From Morella rubra (Eukaryota; Streptophyta; Magnoliopsida; Fagales; Myricaceae), in the NCBI GenBank assembly GCA_003952965.2, contig CM025855.1:24233469-24297468 (forward strand): a stretch of 64,000 bases of DNA, written 5' to 3'. The translations under genes and the position numbers were made by a program. The notes below the pieces were generated by a model. The model worked only from the letters and a program-made list of their open reading frames with translations, was not told the origin of the DNA and did not search any database. Positions 38,101 to 49,220 of the stretch are shown piece after piece (the first letter of the stretch is position 1; every line of letters begins with the position of its first letter).

Positions 38101-38547
38101 ATTTAGGCCTATAATTTTGTAGTCCTCTCGAATGACCCTATTTTGTATTAAATAGTGTTCCTTATAAGAAAATGATGTATTTCTTCATGTTGTTTCAATT
38201 TCACCTTTTTATCAAATTCCTTCAATTTCGTATTAATCTATTTTATTATTAGTAATTTGCAATCTAAGTCATTATTAAAAGTTTTTCCTAATTAAAGTGC
38301 AATTTATTCTGACTTAATATTTTGGTATGATTTCACCCCTTTCGTTCAAGCTTTTAAATTACTTTTTTATCTTCTAATTTTAACAACACTTCTTTTAACT
38401 AAGAACCTTTTTAAAACAATTTTTCCGCTAAGTAAATTCAGGGGCAAGAGCGATCCTAGGCATTTCTATTGCGCGGTAATCCTTGCTTATTTTCATGCGA
38501 TTATTATTCGCGAGCCTAGGGGGTAAATACTAGCACAGGGCGTGATA
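35156..38547 (+). repeat. 5' LTR (3.39 kb) of the gypsy element
   Basis: Starts TGTGATGCCCCTCACC and ends GGGCGTGATA, two bases before the primer-binding site. Its last 220 bases (38328-38547) match the 3' remnant at 41215-41435. It contains a 150-base purine-rich block (about 35815-35970) and a 103-codon ORF at 37662-37973. Confidence 0.82.
37662..37973 (+). CDS. Small ORF inside the gypsy 5' LTR, function unknown
   Basis: A 103-residue open frame within the LTR, not recognised as any gag, pol or host domain. Its start codon is uncertain; MCARFSS or the internal MYYYKIDSY are candidates. It ends in a proline-rich stretch and an acidic tail (DFTLDTEDED). The composition looks protein-like (WIFEDFQVIVEREPHWFV), which is unusual for an LTR. 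It could be a chance ORF or a conserved LTR-encoded or transduced peptide. Confidence 0.3.
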   Translation: MCARFSSLSRKMYYYKIDSYLDAGLYAVVLKVRIWIFEDFQVIVEREPHWFVKDFLTPGIVDPGWVGALLEPTIPFLLPPVEDPSSAPVDGVIDFTLDTEDED

Positions 38548-38639
38548 GTTGGTATCAAAGCATGATTTAGAGGATTGGAAAGATTTAGGCTTGAATCTTT
38601 TGCTCTTAATAGTACTATTGATGATGTTGTTTATCAGGG

Positions 38640-41214
38640 AAGGTAATAATTGAGAATATAGGAGGCGGAAGCTTGGTTTGGGATCAAGAACAACAAAATC
38701 CTAGGTTCAATGCGGAGGAGATTCTCCTAAATTTGGCGGGTTTCATGGCTCAGCAAATGAACTAGAACCCCAATCGCAATGAGGAGTGGACCGAAAGGTG
38801 TCCCTTTGACCAGTTTAACCGTCAGCATCTAGATAGTTTTAACGATAAGACTGACCCGGTATCAGCTGGGAATTGGATTCTCGATATCGAGGAGCTATTC
38901 AGAGTCTTGCGATGCACTGATGAGCAGAGGGTGATGTATGCTGCTTACAAGCTGTTAGGAGAAGCGAAGAGATGGTGGATCTCGAGGAGTGCGCTGCTCG
39001 AGCAAGAGCTTCATGGATCACCGATCACTCAGGAGAGGTTCAAAATGAAATTCTGAATCAGTACTTCCCTAGATTAGCTTGGGATACCAAGGCCAGGGAA
39101 TTCGCGAATCTGGTTCAAGGATCAATGTCAGTGGAAGAGTACACCGCTCAATTCATGGAGTTATCACGTTTTGCTCCTCATTTGATACTCGTTGAGGAAA
39201 AGAAGGCAAGGAAGTCTGAGGCAGGACTGCATCCGAGGATCTTTGATCGGGTATGCAGTCATAACTTTGGGAATTGGGCGGAGTTAGTGGAGCGAGCTGC
39301 CATTGTGGAGCGAAGTGTTCAGAGGAATGCTGCCTGCTATGACCTGCAAAAGAAGCATGCTTTGCAGCAAGGGAGCAACTCTCGGGAGCAACCCCAGCTG
39401 AAGAGGGCTAATAATAGAGGCCAATAGAGAGGCCAAGGAAGCAACCCTGTGGTGCGAAATAATCAAAAGCCGCCTTGCCGAGTCTGCAAGAGACATCACC
39501 CTGGGAAGGAATGTCGTACAACAAACTGGACATATTTTCACTGTGGACATCCTGGTCATTATATTAAGGACTGTCTGATGCGAAAAGTGATCCTTCTCGG
39601 GCCCAGCCTCAGGCACTGGTGGGTAACAATAGGGGAGCAGCTAATCGTGGAAAGCCACCGCATAGGAATACCGCCCCAGCAAGAGTTTTTGCCTTGACTG
39701 CAAAGGAAGAAGAGGCAGCTGGTGCTATGGTGTCAGGTACCTTTCTCTTGCCCCATGGATCTGTAACTATTTTATTTGATTTGTGTGCCACACATTCCTT
39801 TGTTTTGTATTATTTTGGCTTGTTGAGTGGGGCAAAGTTGAAACCCTTAGAACCGGTATTGGAGGTGGCCACTTCGGTAGGGGTATCTAATGTATGCGAT
39901 CGGGTAGTGAAGGCTTTTTTGATGCCGATAGGAGAGATGGTTTTACCGGTAGATTTAATTCTTTTGCATATGGTGGAGTTTGATATTATCCTCGGCATGG
40001 ATTGGTTAGCCATGTATCATGCCTCGGTGGATTTTTTCAATAAAGATGTGATTTTTTGAATACCTGACCGAGAAGAGTATAGATGTAAGAGTTCTCGAGG
40101 AAAAGTTATGCCTCGGGTTGTATTAGCATTGCAGGCTCGAAAGTATATTCTAGAAGGAGCCTAGGGATATCTAGTCTTGATTGTGGAAGTGAAGAAGGAA
40201 GAGAAGGGAATTGATTCTATTCCAATAGTGAAGGAATTTTCAGATGTATTTCCCGATGAGTTACCAGGTTTACCCCCAAAAAGGAGATTCAATTTGAGAT
40301 TGAGGTGGTACCGGGAACGGCTCCGATATCTAAAGCGTTGTATCGTATGGCGACGACTGAGTTGAAAGAATTAAAGACACAACTACAAGATCTCTTAGAG
40401 CGAGGTTTTATTAGATCTAGTGTATCACCGTGGGGAGCTCCGGTGTCGTTTGTAAGGAAGAAGGATGGAACTCTCAATAAGTGTATAGACTATAGAGAGT
40501 TGAATCAAATGATGATGAAGAATAAGTACCCGATGTCACGCATAGATGATTTATTTGATCAATTGAAGGGAGCGGGAGTTTTCTCGAAGATAGATTTGCA
40601 ATCTGGGTACCATCAATTAAGGATCAAGGCGAAGGATATTCCAAAGTCAACATTTCGGACGCGATATGGTCACTTTGAGTTCTTAGTGATGCCGTTTGTG
40701 TTGATGAATGCACCTGCGGCTTTTATGGATTTGATGAACAGGGTGTTTTCGGAGTTCTTAGATCGTTTTGTAGTGGTTTTCATTGATGATATTTTGATTT
40801 ATTCAAAGAATTGACCAAAACACAAGGAGCATTTGTGATTGGTATTGAAGAAGTTGCGGGAGGAGCAGTTATATGCCAAGTTATCCAAATGTGACTTCTG
40901 GATGGAGCAAGTATCATTTTTGTGGCATATCGTGTCTAGTCAAGGTATCTCAGTGGACCCAGGCAAAATAGAGGCAGTTATGAACTGGCCAAGACCGGTC
41001 AACGTCCATGAGATTTGTAGTTTCTTGGGATTGGCGGGGTATTACAAGAGATTTGTAGAAGGGTTCTCTGAGCTAGCTGCCTCGTTGACTACCTTGACAA
41101 GGAAAATGGTGAAGTACGAATGGACCGAGGAATGTGAGAAGAGTTTTCAGGAGCTGAAGAAGAGATTGGTGACAGCTTTAGTGTTGGCTTTGCCCATTGA
41201 GGGGGAAAAATTTG
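38640..41214 (+). pseudogene. gypsy gag-protease-RT remnant
   Basis: Decayed polyprotein in usual order. Gag has FPRLAWDTKAREFANLVQ, SVEEYTAQFMELSRFAPHL and a CCHC knuckle FHCGHPGHYIKDC. The protease region has LFDLCATHSFV, where the family has an Asp-Ser/Thr-Gly-Ala active site (here D-L-C-A, so inactive), and FDIILGMDWL. Reverse transcriptase has [31 protein letters not shown] and the catalytic [10 protein letters not shown]. The start of the RNase H connection ([12 protein letters not shown]) ends at FVI. Frame changes and stops occur at about 38760, 38975, 39425, 39575, 40060, 40160, 40300 and 40812. It is truncated at 41214 by the junction with the LTR. Confidence 0.85.
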
Positions 41215-41435
41215 TGATTTCACCCCTTTCGTTCAAGCTTTTAAATTGATTTTCGATCTTCTAATTTTAACGACTCTTATTTTAACTAAGAATCATTTTA
41301 AAACAAGTCTTCCACTAAGTAAATTTGAGGGCAATGAGCGATCCTAGCAGTTTTTATCGTGCGGTAATCCCCGCTTGTGTGCTTGCGATTACTATACGCG
41401 AGCTTAGGGGGTAAGTACTAGCATAGGGCTTGACA
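41215..41435 (+). repeat. 3' LTR remnant of the gypsy element
   Basis: Matches the last 220 bases of the 5' LTR, for example CACCCCTTTCGTTCAAGC and the GAGCGATCCTAG region. Ends CTTGACA followed by the AACCA target duplication. It is joined directly to pol at a shared TGATT. Confidence 0.82.
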
Positions 41436-42661
41436 AACCAAGAAGCAGCTTTTGACACTCAGGGATTACGTGAATTCAAAAAGGGAAATAGGTTTGCAAT
41501 CCTTTTGGTTTTGAGTTAGTTGAAGGAAAAAAAGACCATTGAAATGAATAAGCGGGGAATTCTGATAATATTCTTCTATGTTTTGAAGATCTTTATTACT
41601 TGAGGCCACAATGAGAAGCACACTATCGTTCCAATTATATGGGATTTTCTATTAAATGTCTGTCATGAAGAACTTGAGAGTTTTTGGTTGCTAATGATAC
41701 AAGTGTCACAGTTAGATGGATTTGAGGTGGTGTAAATGATGATCCCTTTTAAGATTGTTTCACTCATTGAGAATTACGACGTCCATTGCTAGCATAATCT
41801 ATTAATGGTTCCCCATCCAATTATAGCTCTGCAAATGAATTTTTAAAAGTGGGATGTAATTGAGCTAGAAAAAAAGAGAGGTAGGTAATCTTGTTTCTTT
41901 TTTATGGATATATAACTTGAATATAGCTAGAACTTTGTTACCATCTTTTGAACAATGGCAATGGCTGTCTTTCTTTCTGCCTTTAATCATCTCTCTTTAT
42001 CTATTTCTCTGTGTGCATGTGTCTGCCTTTCTGAAAACCAACTGAATTCATGCCCAACTGTTGTGGTAATTGAACTTTAGAGAAGTGCACAGCTGAAGTT
42101 CTAGAAGCTATTAGGACTCTGTACCAGGAGAAATTAGGAGGTAATATTGTTGGATGTGTTATATTCTGCATAAGATAAAAAATTTACCTAAATTATTCCT
42201 TCTCTTCTTCTGTTTGATGCTGGGGATTCTATTTGTGGATATTGTTGGAAAACTACTTGGAACTTGGTTTATTTAGATGTATACTTGGTTTTCTTAAGAA
42301 GAAGAATTTATCCTAGAAAGAAAAAGAAATTGTGCAAATTGAGATAGCTATTTTAAAATAGGAGCCCTAGCTACAATGGTTTATATACTCTACAATATCA
42401 TTTGGTGCCTATGTTAGAGTCATTGGTTTTTTATTTGTACATTGGCTCTTCTCTTGTGATTGTTCATATCTCCTTGCACATTTAACCTTCCAATGCAAAT
42501 TCACAACCTCAACTAGACTACTCATAGTGCAGATTCTTTTGCTTTAAACAACTTATAGCACGAACATTATTTTACTTCTACTTCCATATGTGCTTCGCTT
42601 TTTGCACTTTCAATATCTATTTCTTTCCTCGGTGTTAGTGATTAGCATTAGCTCTTCTTTA

Positions 42662-43229
42662 ATGAGTAGACAAACAAGGAAAATGAATTCGTCCATGTCT
42701 TCGGTGTTGTCTTATGGGAGTAGCAGCGTTGGTGCAAATGTCCTATGCCCTTCAACTATAGAATGCAAGTGTGGAATTCCAGCTCAAATTAGGCCTAGTA
42801 AGATGCCACAAAGTAAAGGACGTCATTTCTATTGTTGTCCTCATTTTAGAAAACAAGTAGTATGTATTCTGTTCGTAATAATACTCTTTTTGCATGTTGT
42901 TGTTAACTCTCTCATTTAAATTTGTAAATTCAATTTTGCAGAATGAAACCACTTGTAACTTTTTTAAGTGGTATAACCAATCTAATCTAGCACTTGAAGA
43001 TGTACACATTCACAGTCTTATTGAGGAAAACAAGAAAATGGATCACCAGCTGAACACCATGGAAGATCTCCTAGCAAGAATGGAGGATCTACTAAAAAGA
43101 ATAGAGGAAAAGATACGAGTGATGGAAGCCCAGCTTCAATTAAGTGAAGAATTACGTGTGAAAGTGATTGAACACTCAATGCTGAGGATCATGTTGATTT
43201 GTTTGTGTTCGGGTTTTGTTTTTATTTAG
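42662..43229 (+). CDS. GRF-type zinc finger protein with coiled coil and C-terminal membrane segment, MULE-borne
   Basis: Two exons, 42662-42856 and 42942-43229, join in phase with perfect GT/AG signals and give 160 residues with no break. The N-terminus is Ser/Met-rich (MSRQTRKMNSSMSS). A GRF zinc finger follows: CKCGIPAQIRPSKMPQ, then GRHFYCC, then CNFFKWYN. A coiled coil of Leu/Glu/Lys heptads (ENKKMDHQLNTMEDLLARME) comes next, and a hydrophobic end (LRIMLICLCSGFVFI) that could be a tail anchor. Similar proteins are annotated in plants as 'At4g04775-like'; GRF fingers in other proteins bind single-stranded nucleic acid. It lies inside the second inner MULE, convergent with its transposase. 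Its intactness contrasts with the broken transposase. Confidence 0.72.
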
Positions 43230-43696
43230 GCTTTCTTGGTTTAGTGTGACATACTCAATTAGTTGTATAAGAAATTGCTCATGTTTGGGCTTGTTATTAT
43301 GTACTTAATGTAGAGCTTCGTTTTACTCTATTTTTTTTTCCAATGATATCGATTGAAATGGACTTGTAGATTGTGGTAAACATATTCGTAATATACTGGT
43401 TTAGTGAATGCTTTTGGCTATACTTGAACATAAGAGACTAAAACATTCTAATTGACATAATAAACATTTACAAGGCTCCTAAATACATAGACCATAAAAA
43501 CATTTACAACCTAAAGACTGAAAGAGGGAGGAGCTCTATAAGGCTCCTAAATTGTTCACTTAGCGATTCATCCTCCCCGTCATCTTCCTCATCATTGTCC
43601 TATCCCTTCTTCTCGTTAGATGCCTATGAAGGAGGAATACAAAAATATAAATGTTACAGATAATGGTAAATTTAAATTTCAACTCTAAGCATTAAA

Positions 43697-45870
43697 TTAG
43701 ATAACATACCTCAATTCATCAAGTAGTTGCAAACGATGAGACATTGGTTGTGACGAAGCACGACCAACCCCACGACCACGACCACGTGAACTCATTCGCT
43801 CAAGTCTGCTCTTTAATTGTTTATTCCCTTTATGTTTTGGCTCCCGCGTTTTGAAACCTTTTGCAACAATTCCCGTATCAACGTTCATTCCAGAACCTGC
43901 GCTAACAGGGGTAGAAGGATCTTCATCATCATCATCCAATGACAACTGAGCAAGAAGTTGTTCTAGTGCAGCGTGGTGACTCTCAAAGATTGGCCAAGAT
44001 TTTTTTCTATCCCCATAACACTGAATAGTTGAAGCATACTGGTTTATATATCTCTTGCGGTTTATCACCTTTACTATTGTCGGATCAACCGTAGCATGTG
44101 ACCTGAGGATCAGCACAAATGATTGCCTAACATCTTTCTGCCACCTAGCCAGAATATACCATCAAGAATATTATCCTCTCCCTTTTGTCTTAGCACCCAT
44201 ATAATACGACTGCAGATGACACTTACAAAGTTGAACTTTTTGCAACTACAATGGTGAAACCCATTCTCTGTCTTGATCACATAGTGCTTTGCTATTGAAC
44301 AATCATGAGTGGCATCTCGACTACATACGTGTACCTCAACCTCTTCAGTCCCAATACTTTCCCTCTGACAGTTAAGCTTAACATAGCCAACTTTCCATGC
44401 TTGCTCCAAAAAATAGTCAACATAGTGGAGTGTAGACTTCTGCTGCATGATCACATAAAAAATCCCAAATGGTTTAGTGTGTATTGTATCGAGCATCTGA
44501 AAATTTGCCTGTGACTTGTTGTATCGCAACTCATCGACTGCTCGTTGGAAATTTTGTAGGAACCGATCCATATTCATAACTGTGTTCAAGTACCTACGCA
44601 AGTGTGCATTGAAACTTTCACTTAACTGGGTCGTCTTCTTCCCAACACAAAAAACATTGCGTACATACTTTGGCGCCCACTTCTCATGTTTTTCATATAT
44701 TTTCTGCAACCATTCAATGTCTTGCAGTTCATGCTCTTCAATCATTTTATTCCAACACTGTTCAAAGTCATCTACCTCGTGGTCGAACAAAGCCTCAACC
44801 AGTCTCTTTTGAAGCCCTTGTTGCCAAAAAGTGATCCCAAATTCTTCAATGCATTTTGAGATATATGCCATGCACACAAAAAATGGTATATGTCTGGTAG
44901 GGCAGATGAGTTTGTAGCTAGCATACCTGCATCTTGATCCATGAATAGAGATTCGGGAGCCTTCCCATTCATACACTCAACGAATGTTTGAAATAACCAA
45001 TTGAATGTTTGCGTCGTCTTATCAAATAATAAGCATGCCCCGAACATGACCGATTTTCTGTGATGATTCACCTCTAGGAATGCTCAATGGCCTGTAATTA
45101 CGGAATATAGTAGAAAAATATGAATGAGATAGAGAAATCAATAAATAATATAAGTTACAACCAAATAATGTAAAACAATTAAATTAAATGTCCCCATTAC
45201 CTGTGCTCGTTGTTCGTCCTGTATGTGGTGTCAAATGACACGAACTCCCGAAGATGGCAAAGTTGTTTTGCATGGAATGGTCCAACCAGAAGATGCTAGT
45301 AATGTGCTCTTCTTCATCCTTCATGACCAGAAAGAAGAACTCTGAATCTTTCTTCAGCTGATCACCAAACCAATTAACAAGAACACCGGCTACACCAACC
45401 TCCTTTGTCTTAGTTCTTATACCGTTTAGATAATTTTTGTAATCCTAATAAGTGAAGCCCACGTGTTGTCTTCCCCAGCTTGCGCTGCCATCAAGTCGTG
45501 GGCCAGTCTCCGCACACTGCAACTCGCTCATGTGTCTTTGAGAATACATGTAAACTTTCGAAGGTGTCGCCATCTCATGATTATGTTACGAACATCATTC
45601 GAAGATGCAATACTTCCCACTAGACTACTGCTGAATAGTACAACTTGCAAGACACCCACATCTCGTATTTCATCGCACTCGCTTCACCGGCACCCCTAAA
45701 TCCTTTTCTTTTTTCATCCCTTCTTTACTACCAAAAACTCTGCTTGTCCAATACCCATGTTCTCTATGCTTGAAGCCTGTTTGTATAAGAATGTTGAAGC
45801 CTTTGATTATTGCGTACCGTTGTACCAATCGTACGCATGCTCGACGTCCTTCCATTCTAGGCTCCAAACA
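43697..45870 (-). pseudogene. FAR1-type MULE transposase (second inner MULE)
   Basis: Read from 45870 down. FAR1-type DNA-binding remnant: IIKGFNILIQTGFKHRE, SRVFGSKEGMKK. Linker: VGFTYxDYKNYLNGIRTK and LVNWFGDQLKKDSEFFF. DDE core: IFWLDHSMQNNFAIFGS, NHHRKSVMFGACLLFDKTTQ, FMDQDAGML, ALPDIYHFLCAWHI. Post-core: CVGKKTTQLSESFNAHLRR. SWIM-like zinc region: CSCKKFNFVSVICSRIIWVL, in which the expected final His is Arg. The C-terminus is basic (RMSSRGRGRGVGRASS). The longest continuous part, 44976-44110, is 288 codons; frame changes occur near 45660, 45080, 44880 and 44110, so this copy is probably inactive unless some breaks are introns. Confidence 0.8.
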
Positions 45871-47109
45871 TCTACTATCTTCTCTTTGTTTGCTTGTACT
45901 ATGTCACTTGCACGTACGAACAAAATAAAAGGATTACACAAGTCCTGATACCATTTAAGCTACTCAGATAAAGGACAACAAACTCACCTTCTGGGTTAGA
46001 AGTACTACTAGACCCTCATCTTTTGATATTGGGACTGCTCCCTTCTGTTTCAGCCATATTGTCCCCTTATATGGCAACTACAAATCTACCCGACAACAAA
46101 AAATTAGTCTTAAATATGATAAACTCCTCTTGAATATTCTACAGGAGTGACTTTGGTGAAGTTCTGAGATGACCAATGTTTATTAAAAGTACTAAAGAAG
46201 GAAAGGAATCCCATGATATCTACCTATTTGTGTTTTTCCTACAGTCAGAGATATTCCAGAAGAAATTAATATGACAAACTCCTCTTGAATATTCTACAAT
46301 AATTAACTTCAATGCCCCGTCTTATCCACTCTTCTAAATTCAAGTCAATGCAATTATATAGTCCATATTTAATAGTTAAGCTGTTATTCAAAGAGTTAAG
46401 CTTCTTGTACGAGCATGCACTTGGTCATTTAGTAACTATCTCTAATCAAGAGTCAAACATCCTCATTACAAGATTGTCCATACAATGAAGATCCAATAAA
46501 TCTTTCTCTTTTCAAGCAAGCAAGTAGAAAAATTCTAATATGGACTGGTCAGGAAGAAATTCAAGATTCCGTAATTATTAGTTTAGTATTTTTTTTTCAA
46601 GCCACAAATTAAAATCTACAAGCAAACAAAGAAAACGACAAGTGCCATGCATCATGATGCTGTATTTATTGTTTCTATCTAGTTAAGTTGTTATTCAAAT
46701 AGTTAAGCTTCCTGTACGAGTATGCAAGCGTGGGGAAGCATCATTTCAGAGACCTGTACGTTTCACTTCGATGTCTAAAGGAAACTAAACCCAAGACTAC
46801 CCAAAGGAAATCGCGCGAGGAACCCAACGGATTTGCAAGCGAGGAACACAGCTAAACTATAACGCAGCTAAACAAGTCGGTAACTTACAGAACTTGCTGC
46901 GGAGATCTGGCGAGGAAGTCGAAGATCTGCGAGAAAGAGTAAATTCATCATCTTTCTATGCGGGTCGGTAACACAGCTAAACGGGTTGGGCACGGGTTAA
47001 AAGATTTTAATTGACGAGGCCAAATCTCATCCGTTGGAGTTTGAAGAGCAAATCTAAACCATTGCTCAGCACGCAAAGCACAATAAGGCAAAGGATAATA
47101 ACCGAACTC

Positions 47110-48056
47110 AAACGGATCTGCTCCCCCACTAAATCTTACCCAACTTCCCGTGCCACCTCCAAAGAAGAAAAGTGCATCATCTTTCAAACCCACAGTTACT
47201 GCAGTCATTGCCACTCTATCAGCTTTCACCCTTATTTTATTGGGAACTCCGTTATCTCTTACTTAGTACAAAATGTTGGGGCACCATGAGAGTCTTGAGG
47301 AGCGGGAGATGGATTATCCTCGCAGGTTCCGATACAAGGATCTCTATGCAGAGACAAAGGGTTTCAAAGAGAGTGAGGTTATTAGAGCTGGAGGCTTTGG
47401 TGAAGTCTACAAAGGTACTTTACCTGCCACCGGAAGTGAGGTTGCTGTAAAGAAGACAGTGCGTAACTCGGCCCATGGAATGAGAGAATTTGCAGCTGAG
47501 ATTGAGAGCTTGGGAAGGTTAAGACACAAGAACCTGGTCAATCTTCAAGGTTGGTGCAAGCGTAAAAACGACCTGCTAATTGTCTATGACTATATTCCGA
47601 ATGGTCATGAAGAATGGGAGCAAGTGGTAATCCACCGAGACGTGAAGTCCAGCAATGTGTTGATAGATGCTGAAATGAATGCTCGGCTCTAGCTACTTCA
47701 TTTTGGTAGACAGGGTGATCGAACGCCATCAAATGGGTCAAATTCTGGACGCAGTTGATCCAAAGTTGAACTCCACTAACGTAGTTGAAGAGGTACAGAT
47801 GGTTTTGGAATTGGGTCCACTTTGTTCCCATCATAAGCCAGAAGCTCGACCAACCATGAGACAAGTAACACGGTATCTTAGTGGGGACGACCCACTTCCT
47901 AACATTGAAGACTGGGGCTCCGTCGATTCCCGAAGCTTGAGCGAAATGAACTCGAGGATGTTAGAATCATTGATTTCAGGGGAAACGATCACAACGTCGT
48001 ATGTTCAATCAACCACTAGGGGGATCTCTACCTGTTCTATAGGCTCCGGCAGATAA
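47110..48056 (+). pseudogene. Lectin receptor kinase fragment: linker, membrane segment and kinase domain with large deletions
   Basis: Continues the lectin exon interrupted at 34732. After the linker (LNLTQLPVPPPKKK) come a membrane-like stretch (VTAVIATLSAFTLILLGTP) and a stop. Then the kinase: RFRYKDLYAETKGFKESEV, glycine loop AGGFGEVYKG, VAVKK, and ENLVNLQGWC-type segment RHKNLVNLQGWCKRKNDLL. VIHRDVKSSNVLID holds the catalytic Asp. The piece between YIPNG and the catalytic loop is missing, and so is everything from the DFG motif through the activation loop. After a frame change, RHQMGQILDAVDPKL to CSIGSGR forms the C-lobe and tail. It cannot encode an active kinase. Confidence 0.82.
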
Positions 48057-48094
48057 TATGCTGAGCAAAGGATTGAAATGATGCGTTTGGGGTT

Positions 48095-48257
48095 TATGCT
48101 GACTTGGCTGTTGAAGTAGCCCTTCCGTCAGGGAAAGAGGAAGCGGAAGGGCTCTTTTGTCAATAAAAAAAATTAAAGGACCAAAATTTGAAAAAATTAA
48201 ATCTAACGACTAAAAATAAAAAGGGTGAAAAACTAAAGATTAAAATGCAATTTTCTC
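48095..48257 (-). repeat. Right terminal inverted repeat of the outer Pack-MULE
   Basis: Inverted match to 28061-28215: complement has GCATTTTAATCTTTAG, CAAATTTTGGTCC and ACAAAAGAGCCCTTCCG. Followed by AAAAAACTA at 48259-48267. Confidence 0.8.
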
Positions 48258-48267
48258 AAAAAAACTA

Positions 48268-49220
48268 AGAATTTGCTCTAAGCTTTCATTTGCAGTCAGC
48301 TGATATATATAAATTATTTGATTTTCCTTCCAGCTTGGAGTTTAAGAAAATGAAACGAAACTACTGATCTCTCTTTTTCTTTCTGTCCACAAAAACCTCT
48401 TGAGCCTATGGCCTACACAACGGGGTAATCTCTCCATTTTCTCATTTAGGCAAGGCCCAAAATCGCCATTTTCTGAATGGAGACGGAGTTTACTATAGTT
48501 GGTCTTAAAGTCGATCGTATGATTATGATTGGCGTAGACAAGGGAACGTGCGCATTGGTTGGCAAGTGAAGGAGGTGATGAATTGAGTGGGAAATGGTGA
48601 GGTTATTCTTCCTTGCCGCTATTCTAATTTTCCAAGTCTTCACGGGGATCGAATAGTCTTCCTGGTCTTAATTACCGGGTGACCGGTGACCCCACATAAA
48701 GAAAGCAAAAAAGAAAGACGACGACTAAAGACTCTCGAGCATGAAGCTCGTTGGGGGAAAAGTGAAGAACAATGGAACTAGAAGCTGCCTGCATAATCAT
48801 AGGATTAGAAGATTATATATATAATATTGCATAATCAAAATTGAAGAGATTTTTAACGATGGAAGGATATCAATGCAATTGACCCCATAACTAAGGAGAT
48901 AGCTTCAATTTTGAAGTTGTATCAAGGATATTATTGCAATTAAACATATTGTGGCTGATTAATTTCATTGCGTATAATGTAAAAACTTGAGTAACCAATA
49001 TTATTATAGAGATATAATAGCTGTCCAAAGTTGAGATCTGTGAAGAAATTAGTTTCTCACAATTATTTCTAAATTACAATAATGTTCTAAGAGTTTGACT
49101 CTTTGATAACAGTTCAAAGTTGTAAAATATGTTTATTTTATATTTATATCTTGAATCCTAATCTTTTCAGTCGTCTTCAGTTATTTTTCTCCAATTATAA
49201 ACATACATAATTAATATTAA
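48268..49220. other. Gene-free spacer
   Basis: AT-rich sequence between the outer Pack-MULE and the next element. I see no ORF with family resemblance and no clear repeat. Confidence 0.5.

Larger units (their letters stand above)
35151..41440 (+). mobile_element. Ty3/gypsy LTR retrotransposon (Tekay/Del-like), internally deleted
   Basis: Five-base target duplication AACCA at 35151-35155 and 41436-41440. The 5' LTR is 35156-38547 and the primer-binding site TTGGTATCAAAGC starts at 38550. A gag-pol region runs to 41214, then only the last 221 bases of the 3' LTR remain. Integrase, RNase H, the polypurine tract and most of the 3' LTR are missing. The long LTR and the gag/protease/RT type suggest a Tekay/Del-like chromovirus, but the chromodomain that would prove this is in the deleted part. 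Confidence 0.85.
34724..47118. mobile_element. FAR1/GRF two-gene MULE (inner, right), interrupted by a gypsy element
   Basis: Termini GAGTTTGGTTATTATG (34733) and the inverted copy ending CCGAACTC (47109), with arms of about 200-250 bp that share CTTCAAACTCCAACGGATGA. The 9-bp flanks GAACGGATC (34724-34732) and AAACGGATC (47110-47118) match at eight positions and lie inside one lectin-kinase exon. Without the gypsy insertion the element is about 6.1 kb. It encodes a minus-strand FAR1-type transposase and a plus-strand GRF-zinc-finger protein that face each other with their 3' ends. From 41440 to 42660 and from 45950 to 46850 I see no gene; these should be the promoter and UTR parts of the two genes. 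Confidence 0.82.
28052..48267. mobile_element. Outer Pack-MULE carrying lectin receptor kinase pieces, 20.2 kb with nested insertions
   Basis: The left terminus starts at 28061 (GGGAAAATGGCATTTTAGTC) and the right ends at 48257 as its inverted copy (complement GAGAAAATTGCATTTTAATC). Arms are about 150-200 bp. The flanks carry an identical 9-bp AAAAAACTA (28052-28060 and 48259-48267), the target length expected for Mutator-like elements. Its cargo is a fragmented L-type lectin receptor kinase. Most of the length comes from later insertions: a MULE at 28746-34190, a MULE at 34733-47109, and retroelements inside those. No transposase belongs to the outer element itself, so it was non-autonomous. 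Confidence 0.82.

Noticed and set aside
47011..47289. Short frames overlapping the MULE terminus and LecRK linker
   Set aside because: Composite of terminal-repeat and kinase-linker sequence in the wrong frame.
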